From positions 62,001-126,000 of the forward strand of contig NZ_JAAFKG010000012.1 in NCBI RefSeq assembly GCF_013299185.1: a DNA stretch of 64,000 nucleotides. Reading direction: 5' to 3'. Of this stretch, positions 27,979 through 35,494 are shown piece after piece (the first letter of the stretch is position 1; every line of letters begins with the position of its first letter). Origin of the DNA: Microcoleus sp. bin48.metabat.b7b8b9.023 (GTDB lineage: Bacteria > Cyanobacteriota > Cyanobacteriia > Cyanobacteriales > Microcoleaceae). Position numbers and translations under genes: made by a program. The notes under the pieces were generated by a model. It was given only the letters and a program-made list of their open reading frames with translations, ran no database searches and had not been told where the DNA came from.

Positions 27979-29442
27979 CTCGAACAGCAAGAAGGCTCAC
28001 ACTGTACCTGTACGTTTGTCAGTGTCGAGATGAATTGCGCGTGAGTTGAGGAGTGTAGTCTGACCACATTTGAGCGCAGCGAAAACCGGGAAGACTACGA
28101 CGACGAAACGAGCAAAATATTCTGTTTTTGGTGAAACAATCATCAAAAATGTGTTACTATGAATATGTAAACACGGTAAGGTCGATACCATGTATAGAGC
28201 AGTTAAGATGAGAATTTATCCTACAGGCGAGCAAGAATCATATCTAGCTCAATGTTTTGGCAATACTAGATGGTTGTGGAATCATATGCTTAATGCAACA
28301 ACCACCGCGTACAAAGAAACAGGCAAGGGGCTTTCTAAAGCAGCTATGGATAAGTTGCTTCCGGGACTAAAAAAAGAATTTGAATGGTTGGGACTAGCTT
28401 ATAGCCAAGTTTTACAACGAGTAACATTCAATCTTTCAAGTGCGTTTGTCAATTTCTTTGAGGGTCGTGCTAAATTCCCTAACTTTAAATCTAAACATGG
28501 TAAGCAATCAATTCAATATCCCCAAAATATCAAACTGATGCCAGAGGATTCTGTTATTAAGTTTCCCGGTAATCTGGGGTTAATGAAAACTGTGTTTCAC
28601 AAACAACTACCTGATGCTAAATTCACGACTGTAACAATATCGAGAAATGCAGACGGCAGGTACTACGCATCTATTCTTTTTAACCAAAATGACAATCCGG
28701 TAGTTGCAATTAGGGAAGCTATCGGCGTTGACTTAGGATTGAAGCACTTTGCTATAACTTCCGAAGGCTCAAAATATGACCTACCTAAAAAGCAATTAGC
28801 CAAACTAGAAAATAATAAAAAATGCAAACATAAAAAATTAGCTAAAAAGACAGATAAAACTTCTAATAAACGTCGTAAAGCTAGACGAATATTAGCCAAA
28901 GTTTCTAGCAAAATAGCTAGAATTCGTGAAGACTTTCTACACAAGCTATCTCGCAAAATAGCCTACGAAAACCAAGTTATTTGTGTAGAAGATTTGGCAG
29001 TTAAGAACATGGTAAAAAATCCCAACTTGGCAAAATCGATATCAGACCAAGGATGGGGGATGTTTCAAACCATGCTCAAGTACAAAGCTGAGAAATTTGG
29101 TCATACCTACCAAGAAATAGGACGTTTTTTCCCATCTTCTCAACTTTGTAGCGAGACTCTACTACCAATCCCGATGCTACAGAAAGGCTATGATTCATTG
29201 GGCGTAAGGTTTGTAGATTGTCCTCACTGCCAGAAACAGCATGATAGAGATATTAATGCTGCAATCAATATTAAAAATGAAGGTTTGCGACTTTTGGAGT
29301 TAGGAACTAGCTCTTCTGCCCTTGGAGGGGATGTAAGACCAAAGTTATCAGGACGTAAAAAAGCCATGAAGACCGAGGCAATCCCCAATGAATTGGGAAG
29401 CCTACACCCTATCTGTGCTCAGATGGGTGTTGGGTAGTTCAC
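27979..29442 (+). mobile_element. intact tnpB-only IS200/IS605-family element (TTAC target)
   Basis: 1464 bp, inserted immediately 3' of TTAC (27975-27978) and ending in TTCAC (29438-29442), with no target duplication, as expected for this family. The left end has a stem ACACTG...CAGTGT (27999-28025) followed by GATGAA. The right end is GGAAGCCTACACCC, a hairpin, and GGGTGTTGGGTAGTTCAC. Removing exactly these bases restores the reading frame of the host gene. It has no tnpA, so it must be moved in trans. By analogy with TnpB systems, TTAC would be the TAM and the bases from 29443 onward would be the guide. Confidence 0.9.
28190..29437 (+). CDS. TnpB RNA-guided endonuclease, full length
   Basis: A 415-residue TnpB. 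The N-terminus MYRAVKMRIYPTGEQESYLA is the usual helix-turn-helix-containing start. The RuvC triad is visible as D in IGVDLGLKHFA, E in VEDLAVKNM and D in HDRDINAAINIKNEGLRL. The zinc finger is incomplete: the second pair is CPHC, but the first is CSET instead of CxxC, a trait shared with the decayed copy and therefore old. The C-terminal tail (TEAIPNELGSLHPICAQMG) overlaps the right-end hairpin and so the 3' part of the reRNA scaffold. No inactivating change is seen. Confidence 0.93.
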   Translation: MYRAVKMRIYPTGEQESYLAQCFGNTRWLWNHMLNATTTAYKETGKGLSKAAMDKLLPGLKKEFEWLGLAYSQVLQRVTFNLSSAFVNFFEGRAKFPNFKSKHGKQSIQYPQNIKLMPEDSVIKFPGNLGLMKTVFHKQLPDAKFTTVTISRNADGRYYASILFNQNDNPVVAIREAIGVDLGLKHFAITSEGSKYDLPKKQLAKLENNKKCKHKKLAKKTDKTSNKRRKARRILAKVSSKIARIREDFLHKLSRKIAYENQVICVEDLAVKNMVKNPNLAKSISDQGWGMFQTMLKYKAEKFGHTYQEIGRFFPSSQLCSETLLPIPMLQKGYDSLGVRFVDCPHCQKQHDRDINAAINIKNEGLRLLELGTSSSALGGDVRPKLSGRKKAMKTEAIPNELGSLHPICAQMGVG

Positions 29443-29853
29443 CAGACTGTTTCCCGATCGCATTAGTTTGTTTTCGGGTGTCGATTTTACGGTTGATAGC
29501 GACTTGGGATTAAACGGGAGTTGCGATTTTCTGATTAGCCGATCGGTAGAACTTTTGATTCTAAGCGCACCTGCGATTTTAATCGTTGAGGCAAAAAAGG
29601 AAAATATTAATGCTGGGTTGGGTGAGTGCGTGGCGGAAATGTATGCAGCGCAACTGTATAATGAGCGCGAGGGAAATCAGGTATCAAAGATTTATGGAGT
29701 GGTGACAACGGGAGAAATTTGGAAGTTTTTGATACTGGAAGGGCAATCAGTTAAAATAGATTTATTAGAGTATTTTTTGAATGAAGTTGATAAAATTTTG
29801 GGGATTTTGGCGATCGGCATTCAAAACAGTTGAGAGTTGACCACAATCAAAAG

Positions 29854-29912
29854 GGTTTGTAGTGAGGACTTTAGTCCTTAGGAATCAAGGACTAAAGTCC
29901 TCACTACAAACC
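29854..29912. repeat. palindromic repeat, family C, single copy
   Basis: GGTTTGTAGTGAGGACTTTAG and CTAAAGTCCTCACTACAAACC form a hairpin with inner GGACTTTAGTCC and GGACTAAAGTCC. It lies between the interrupted gene and the SafE-type gene. Confidence 0.85.
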
Positions 29913-30000
29913 AGATCGCGGGTAATTGACCAGACATGACATAAGCAGTAAAAACCAATCTAAAATCTAAAATGTAAAATCTAAAATCCCCTGACTCAAA

Positions 30001-31206
30001 ATGCTAGACATCCTGCTAATTGCAACTTTAGGATTTCTCGGCAGTTTCGGACACTGCGCCGGAATGTGCGGCCCGCTGACAGTGGCTTTTTCCCTGTCAA
30101 GTACCGACAAAGATAAATTAGCTTCTTTCCGCTTTCACCTGCTATTAAATGTGGGAAGAATTGTGGCTTATGCTTTAGTTGGCGCTGCAATTGGCGGAGT
30201 GGGTTCGGTATTGATTGCAGGCGGGCAAATGGCAGGTATCGGTAGCGGGTGGCGGCGGGCGATCGCCATTATCACCGGTACAATGCTAATTTGGTTTGGA
30301 TTGGTACAAATTAAACCGGGTTTGCTCCCACGTTTGCCATTGCTGCACCCAGTTTCGCACGATCGCATCAGCAGTGCAATGACCAAGATTTCAACTCAAA
30401 ACAACTGGTGGATACCGTTAGCTTTGGGTTTGCTTTGGGGTTTAATTCCCTGCGGTTTCCTGTACGGGGCGCAAATCAAAGCGGCAGAAACCGGAAACCC
30501 AATTTTGGGTGCGGCAACGATGTTTGCTTTTGGAATGGGCACGCTGCCAACTATGCTGGGAGTGGGATTTTTTGCTGGCAGATTCAGCACCGACAAACGC
30601 AGTCAACTGTTTCGTGCGGGCGGTTGGGTGACAGTGGCGATCGGGATCATTACTCTGTTGCGAACCGATGAAATGGTCGATCTGACAGGCCACGCAGCGC
30701 TAATATGCTTGATGCTAGCACTGATTGCGCGTCCGCTCAGCAAGTTTTTGCCGCCACTGTTGCGCTACCGTCGGGCTTTCGGTGTCGGTGCGTTTGCGAT
30801 CGCCCTTGCCCACACGTTTCATATGCTAGATCATACGCTGCAATGGAATTTTGACGCTGTATCTTTTATGCTGCCGCAGCATCAATTAGGGATGGCATTG
30901 GGAATGCTGGGACTGCTGTTGATGATACCGGCGGCGGTGACAAGTTGCGATCGCATTCAGAATTATTTAGGGAAGCGGTGGCGGCAAATTCATTTGCTAA
31001 CAGTACCCGCTTTCTTGCTGTGCGCCCTTCACGCAGCCCTCATCGGTTCCCACTATCTCGGCGGTTTTGAATGGAAGTTGTACGATCGACTGCTGACAGC
31101 CGTCTTAGCCGCGGTTGCGGTGTTAGTTTTGTTAGTGCGATCGCGCTTATTTTGGTCAATTTTATCACTGGATAATTTCTATGTTGCACCTGTCAAACAA
31201 AAGTAA
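30001..31206 (+). CDS. SafE/DsbD_2-type membrane protein fused to a ferric-reductase-like membrane domain
   Basis: A 401-residue polytopic membrane protein. The first 240 residues carry the TauE/SafE (UreH/DsbD_2) pattern, with GSFGHCAGMCGPLTVAF near the N-terminus and GLLWGLIPCGFLYGA midway; cysteines at these positions are typical of metal or thiol-redox transport in this family. The last 150 residues have four or five more helices with histidines (ALAHTFHMLDHTL, FLLCALHAALIGSHYLG), resembling the heme-binding helices of ferric reductase/MsrQ-type domains. The 3' end overlaps the next gene by 26 bases, so they are probably co-transcribed. Its nearness to cydAB suggests copper, heme or redox support for a terminal oxidase, which is inference. 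Confidence 0.75.
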   Translation: MLDILLIATLGFLGSFGHCAGMCGPLTVAFSLSSTDKDKLASFRFHLLLNVGRIVAYALVGAAIGGVGSVLIAGGQMAGIGSGWRRAIAIITGTMLIWFGLVQIKPGLLPRLPLLHPVSHDRISSAMTKISTQNNWWIPLALGLLWGLIPCGFLYGAQIKAAETGNPILGAATMFAFGMGTLPTMLGVGFFAGRFSTDKRSQLFRAGGWVTVAIGIITLLRTDEMVDLTGHAALICLMLALIARPLSKFLPPLLRYRRAFGVGAFAIALAHTFHMLDHTLQWNFDAVSFMLPQHQLGMALGMLGLLLMIPAAVTSCDRIQNYLGKRWRQIHLLTVPAFLLCALHAALIGSHYLGGFEWKLYDRLLTAVLAAVAVLVLLVRSRLFWSILSLDNFYVAPVKQK

Positions 31207-31651
31207 AACTTTAGGATTGTTAGTCTTCTTGGGATTGCTAGTACAAGCCGGAATATTTCCCATACCGCAGCTAAACACAACTGCGATCGCCCACGAAGTC
31301 GAAATCTCGGGAGATGTCGCCGCTACCTTTCACCTAGAACCAAACCACAATCCCCGCGCCGGAGAAACTGCAAAAGTGTGGTTTGCACTGACTCGCAGGG
31401 GCGGTCAAATTATCCCCTTAGAGCAGTGCAACTGCCAGCTAGCCGTTTATCCAAAAAATCACAAACAGGGGGATAAACCGCTGATGGAACCGCCTTTAAA
31501 AGCCGTATCTGCCGAGCGATACCAAGGCATTCCCGGAGCAGAAATTGTATTTCCCAAGGCAGGAATCTACGAGTTAAAACTCAGCGGAACGGCGAAAGCA
31601 TCGGCTAAATTTAAACCCTTTAAACTCAGTTATAAAGTCACCGTTCGCTAA
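31181..31651 (+). CDS. exported protein with an immunoglobulin-like/YtkA-like domain
   Basis: A 156-residue protein. A signal peptide (LGLLVFLGLLVQAGIF, then AIAHEVEIS) is followed by a beta-rich domain. It contains ATFHLEPNHNPRAGETAKVW, LEQCNCQLAVYPK and a terminal strand GIYELKLSGTAKASAKFKPF. This resembles FixH/YtkA-type periplasmic domains seen next to copper or cytochrome genes. It overlaps the upstream membrane protein by 26 bases. The last 42 bases of its coding sequence (from 31610) are the first unit of the tandem array that follows. Confidence 0.65.
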   Translation: MLHLSNKSKTLGLLVFLGLLVQAGIFPIPQLNTTAIAHEVEISGDVAATFHLEPNHNPRAGETAKVWFALTRRGGQIIPLEQCNCQLAVYPKNHKQGDKPLMEPPLKAVSAERYQGIPGAEIVFPKAGIYELKLSGTAKASAKFKPFKLSYKVTVR

Positions 31652-32390
31652 TAGAATATCCCCCTAAAAAACATCAATCTTGTAGGGGCGGGTTCACCGA
31701 AATAACCGCCAAAAAGAAACAATCTCGTAAACCCGCCCCCACCCAACCATAAATTCAAATGTACCTATTTCTTTAAACCCTTTAAAATCAGTTATAAAGT
31801 CACCGTTCACCAATAGAATATCCCCTAAAAAACATCAATCTTGTAGGGGCGGGTTCACCGAAATAACCGCCCAAAACAAACAATCTCGTAAACCCGCCCC
31901 CACCCAACCATAAATTCAAATGTACCTATTTCTTTAAACCCTTTAAACTCAGTGATAAAGTCACCGTTCGCTAATAGAATATCCCTAAAAAACATCAATC
32001 TTGTAGGGGCGGGTTCACCGAAATAACCGCCCAAAACAAACAATCTCGTAAACCCGCCCCCACCTCGTAAACCCGCCCCCACCTAACCATAAATTCAAAT
32101 GTACCTATTTCTTTAAACCCTTTAAAATCAGTTATAAAGTCACCGTTCGCCAATAGAATATCCCCTAAAAAACATCAATCTTGTAGGGGCGGTTTCACCG
32201 AAACAACCGCCAAAAACAAACAATCTCGTAAACCCGCCCCCGCCCAACCATAAATTCAAATGTACTAAAATTGTATCCCCGCATCAACAAACATCAATAT
32301 TGTAAGGGCGGGTTCACCGAAATAACCGCCCCTAACAAACAATCTCAAAAACCCGCCCACCCAACCATAAATTCAAATGTACCTATTTCC
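31610..32390. repeat. ~162-bp tandem array containing the 3' end of the upstream gene
   Basis: Units begin TTTAAACCCTTTAAA at 31610, 31772, 31933 and 32112 (spacings 162, 161 and 179). A fifth diverged unit at about 32265-32390 lacks that start. Each unit contains TTATAAAGTCACCGTTC, which is coding in the first unit (YKVTV). It continues with AACATCAATCTTGTAGGGGC, GGTTCACCGAAATAACCGCC, ACAATCTCGTAAACCCGCCC and ATAAATTCAAATGTACC. The third unit has an internal extra copy of TCGTAAACCCGCCCCCACC. No gene is present; minus-strand frames here are translations of the repeat. Confidence 0.9.
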
Positions 32391-32484
32391 CAATAAAAAC
32401 AACCGATAAATGTATTAAGAAACACAAATCAAATCTGTATAAAACCTTAAAAATTCCCAACCCTACAAAATGTCACGAAGTTTT

Positions 32485-32505
32485 ACATTACATTGTAGTT
32501 AATGT
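32485..32505. promoter_or_regulatory. inverted repeat upstream of cydA, possible operator
   Basis: ACATTA (32485-32490) and TAATGT (32500-32505) are separated by nine bases and lie 56 bases before the cydA start. The arrangement fits a dimeric regulator site, but the regulator is unknown. Confidence 0.3.
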
Positions 32506-32560
32506 CAATTCTAAAAATTGTGCAAACTAATCTCTGTTGAACTGACCAAAGGACACAAAC

Positions 32561-34003
32561 ATGGATATCTTATCTAACACCGTGGCCCTATCGCGGATGC
32601 AATTTGCGCTAACCGCCATATTCCATATGCTGTGGCCGGTTCTCACTACAGGAATGGGAATTTATCTGGTAATTGTTGAGGGAATGTGGCTGAAAACTCG
32701 CAACCCAGATTATTACCGTCACGCTCGTTTTTGGTCGCAACTTTATGTCCTAAACTTCGGGATTGGTGTCGCTTCCGGGATTCCGATGGAGTTTCAATTC
32801 GGGACAAACTGGGCGCCGTTTTCCGAAGCAGTTGGCGACTTTTTTGGCAGCATTTTAGGGTTTGAAGCTTCCATGGCATTTATGCTGGAAGCAGGCTTTT
32901 TAGGGATTATGCTGTTTGGTTGGGGGCGCGTTCACCCGATCGTCCATTATTTCGCTACCATCATGGTAGCCTTCGGCGCAAACCTATCCACAGTCTGGAT
33001 TTTAGTCGCTAACTCCTGGCTGCAAACTCCCGCCGGCGGAGAAATGATCGACGGCAAGTTTGTTGTCACCGATTACTTCCAAGCAATTATGAACCCCTTC
33101 GCATTAAACAGCATTCTACATATGTTTTTTGCGACGTTAGAAACTTCCCTGTTTGTAATTGGTGGAATTAGCGCTTGGTACATTCTAAATAAGCGCAACG
33201 AAGCCTTCTTTTCCAAATCTTTAAAGATTGCCATAGCAACGGCGATCGCAGTTGCACCTTTACAGATATTCATCGGACATTTGAGCGCCGAACAAGTCTA
33301 TCACTATCAGCCGACCAAATTAGCAGCGATCGAAGCTAAATGGGAAACCTCAGCAGCCGGAGAATCAGCCGATTGGACTTTGCTAGCTTTGCCTAATGAA
33401 AAAGCCCAAAAAAATGACTGGGAAATTAAAATTCCCAATGGCTTAGGATACGTTCTAGAATTCAAACAAAAACTTTCCGAACCAGTCCTCGGTTTAAAGG
33501 AATGGAAACCAGAAGATCGACCCCGGATGGTAGGTTTAATCTACTATTGTTTCCGCATCATGTCCGGGATTGGATTCTTCTTTGTAGGATTGATGCTGTT
33601 CAGTACAATTCAGTGGATGCGAGGCAAACTTTCCGCTGAAAATATTAGCAGTCAACCTTGGTTGATGCGCGCTTGGATCTTAGCAGCACCCCTGGGATAT
33701 ATCGCTGTAGAATCGGGTTGGATTGTGCGCTGTGTAGGCAGACAACCCTGGGTTTTATACGGGCAAATTCGCACGGCTGACGGGGTATCAAATATCCCCG
33801 CTAGCAATGTTTTAACTTCTCTGAGTTTCTTTGCTGTTATTTACAGCTTTTTGTTTGTTTGCGCCTTGTATTTTGGCAGCCGCATTATCCGCAAAGGCCC
33901 GAATTTGAATCTGTCAGTACCTGGTTTAGACAATCAACCTGCGATCGAAACTGAACCCGCAGAACACATTCCCGATCAACGCCCTGTAGAAGCACAACAA
34001 TAG
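32561..34003 (+). CDS. cydA: cytochrome bd quinol oxidase subunit I
   Basis: A 480-residue multi-helix protein that binds the hemes and the quinol and reduces oxygen to water without proton pumping. Features include an N-terminal SRMQFALTAIFHMLWPVLTT with the heme-ligand His22, MEFQFGTNWAPFSEAVGDFF, LEAGFLGIMLFGWGRV, and GRQPWVLYGQIRT near the C-terminus. The length and a short Q-loop (GLKEWKPEDRPRM) fit the cyanide-insensitive CioA-like class. It is followed after eight bases by cydB. No cydX or cydCD is seen. The long repeat array separates it from the SafE pair. Confidence 0.95.
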   Translation: MDILSNTVALSRMQFALTAIFHMLWPVLTTGMGIYLVIVEGMWLKTRNPDYYRHARFWSQLYVLNFGIGVASGIPMEFQFGTNWAPFSEAVGDFFGSILGFEASMAFMLEAGFLGIMLFGWGRVHPIVHYFATIMVAFGANLSTVWILVANSWLQTPAGGEMIDGKFVVTDYFQAIMNPFALNSILHMFFATLETSLFVIGGISAWYILNKRNEAFFSKSLKIAIATAIAVAPLQIFIGHLSAEQVYHYQPTKLAAIEAKWETSAAGESADWTLLALPNEKAQKNDWEIKIPNGLGYVLEFKQKLSEPVLGLKEWKPEDRPRMVGLIYYCFRIMSGIGFFFVGLMLFSTIQWMRGKLSAENISSQPWLMRAWILAAPLGYIAVESGWIVRCVGRQPWVLYGQIRTADGVSNIPASNVLTSLSFFAVIYSFLFVCALYFGSRIIRKGPNLNLSVPGLDNQPAIETEPAEHIPDQRPVEAQQ

Positions 34004-34011
34004 GAGATTTT

Positions 34012-35025
34012 ATGCAAGCTTTGGAGCATTTTCTCCCGCAAGTCTGGTTCATCATTTTGGGTTTATTTCTTTTGCTCTATGTCATGCTAGACGGCTTTGA
34101 CTTAGGGGTGGGAATATTATCTTTGACTGCTTCTGATGACGAGCGCCGAGGCATTTTAATGACCAGTCTGGGCAATGTTTGGGATGCTAACGAAACATGG
34201 CTGGTTTTAATGGGAGGCGCTTTATTTGGTGCATTTCCCCTAGCTTACGGCACAATTTTAACTGCCTTGTACATACCGATTTGTATGATGCTTTTCGGTT
34301 TGATATTTCGGGCGGTGGCCTTTGAGTTTCGCGAGCATTCTAACCGGAAGTTGTTTTGGAATTATGCTTTTGGTGCGGGCAGTTTTTTGGCTGCTTTAGC
34401 TCAAGGATTTGCCCTCGGCGCGGTGCTTGAAGGCATTGCGGTGGATGAAGCGGGTCACTTTGTGGGGACTACTTGGGATTGGCTGGATTGGCGATCGATC
34501 TTGGTGGCTTTGACGCTGGTTCAAGGCTATGTTTTGATTGGTTCCACCTATCTAATTATGAAGACTGAGGGGGAACTGCAAACACATCACTATCGCACGG
34601 CTAAAATTGCGGCGGTGACGACGTTAATCGGAGCGATTTTGATTACCGTCGCCACTCCGGTTTTTTATGAAAGTACCAGAGCAAGATTGTTTGAGAAACC
34701 GCTAGTTTATGTGTTTGTAGCGATTCCTTTGCTGGGATTGCTATTAGTTGGACTCTTGCTCAGAAGTCTCAATCGCAAAGAAGAACGGACGCCATTTGTC
34801 TGGACGATTATGATTTTCTTGCTCAGTTTCATCGGTTTGGGATTGATTGTTTTTCCCTACATTATTCCCACACAACTCACGATTTACCAAGCGGCGGCGG
34901 CACCCAGCGCCCTGGTATTTATGATTGTGTTCATCGGCTTTCTGATCCCGATCATGATTTTCTACAACATCTACAACTACGTAGTATTTCGGGGTAAGGT
35001 TGCTGGCGGCCATTACGGCGAATAA
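34012..35025 (+). CDS. cydB: cytochrome bd quinol oxidase subunit II
   Basis: A 337-residue polytopic subunit. It contains the family start QVWFIILGLFLLLYVMLDGF, then FDLGVGILSL, NVWDANETWLVLMGGALFGA and FREHSNRKLFWNYAFGAGSF. The start ATG follows AGGAGATTTT, a good ribosome site, eight bases after cydA. It forms an operon with cydA that ends at the strong hairpin 35052-35113. Confidence 0.95.
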   Translation: MQALEHFLPQVWFIILGLFLLLYVMLDGFDLGVGILSLTASDDERRGILMTSLGNVWDANETWLVLMGGALFGAFPLAYGTILTALYIPICMMLFGLIFRAVAFEFREHSNRKLFWNYAFGAGSFLAALAQGFALGAVLEGIAVDEAGHFVGTTWDWLDWRSILVALTLVQGYVLIGSTYLIMKTEGELQTHHYRTAKIAAVTTLIGAILITVATPVFYESTRARLFEKPLVYVFVAIPLLGLLLVGLLLRSLNRKEERTPFVWTIMIFLLSFIGLGLIVFPYIIPTQLTIYQAAAAPSALVFMIVFIGFLIPIMIFYNIYNYVVFRGKVAGGHYGE

Positions 35026-35051
35026 AGCAGCATAACACTGCAAATCCAAGT

Positions 35052-35113
35052 AAAGACACCCAAATCTCCCCAGATTTAAAATTAATCCGATCTGGGGATA
35101 TTTGGGTGTCTTT
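35052..35113. terminator. long hairpin terminator after cydB
   Basis: A 24-base arm AAAGACACCCAAATCTCCCC (plus AGAT) pairs with its reverse complement with one mismatch, around a 14-base AT-rich loop. It ends GTCTTT, only a weak T-run. The remaining 35114-35494 is AT-rich upstream sequence of the next kinase, with no gene that I can support. Confidence 0.75.
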
Positions 35114-35494
35114 GCTGTTGACAAGTATCGATTTCTGAGCGTCAGGGTTCTGATTTATTAATCAAAAAAATATAAAACTTTTTGTTTTCGCCCGCAAAAT
35201 TAAGTGAATCTACTTATAAGAATGCTGAAAATTTCTGTATAATTAGTAGAGAAAATGATTTCTATGCTCTTTTTGTCTGGCAACAGTTACAAGTTTTGGC
35301 TGTGTTTGCCTAACTATTGTCTCAGGTGCGTCGAGGCGAGATTGTCGCTTTTTTTCAGGATTTAAGGGTGTCCCGGTACGAGGAACCTTACTGTTCTGTG
35401 AGTTTTGAGAATTAGTAGAAATAGAGTAACTCGTAAGTTGGCTAGTGATATTACGCAAATAATATGTATTATTTTACACCTAATTCAATAATTT

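Larger units (their letters stand above)
27767..29833 (+). pseudogene. cyanobacterial hypothetical gene interrupted by a tnpB element
   Basis: The left part starts at ATG 27767 with AAGGGCAAAAGGT upstream. It reads MAYSDFSLASIKKSLNLTIS and continues to APILLEL. The right part runs to 29833 and contains FSGVDFTVDSDLGLNGSCDF and ILIVEAKKENINAGLGECVA. Joining 27767-27978 to 29443-29833 gives 603 bases with no stop: LLEL-T-RLFPDRISLFSGVD, 200 residues. The family is a cyanobacterial hypothetical with a nuclease-like look (a D in a beta strand, then VEAKKEN, like the D...ExK of restriction-type folds); that is inference. The allele is disrupted, although the right part could be made from TTG 29468. 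Confidence 0.85.
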
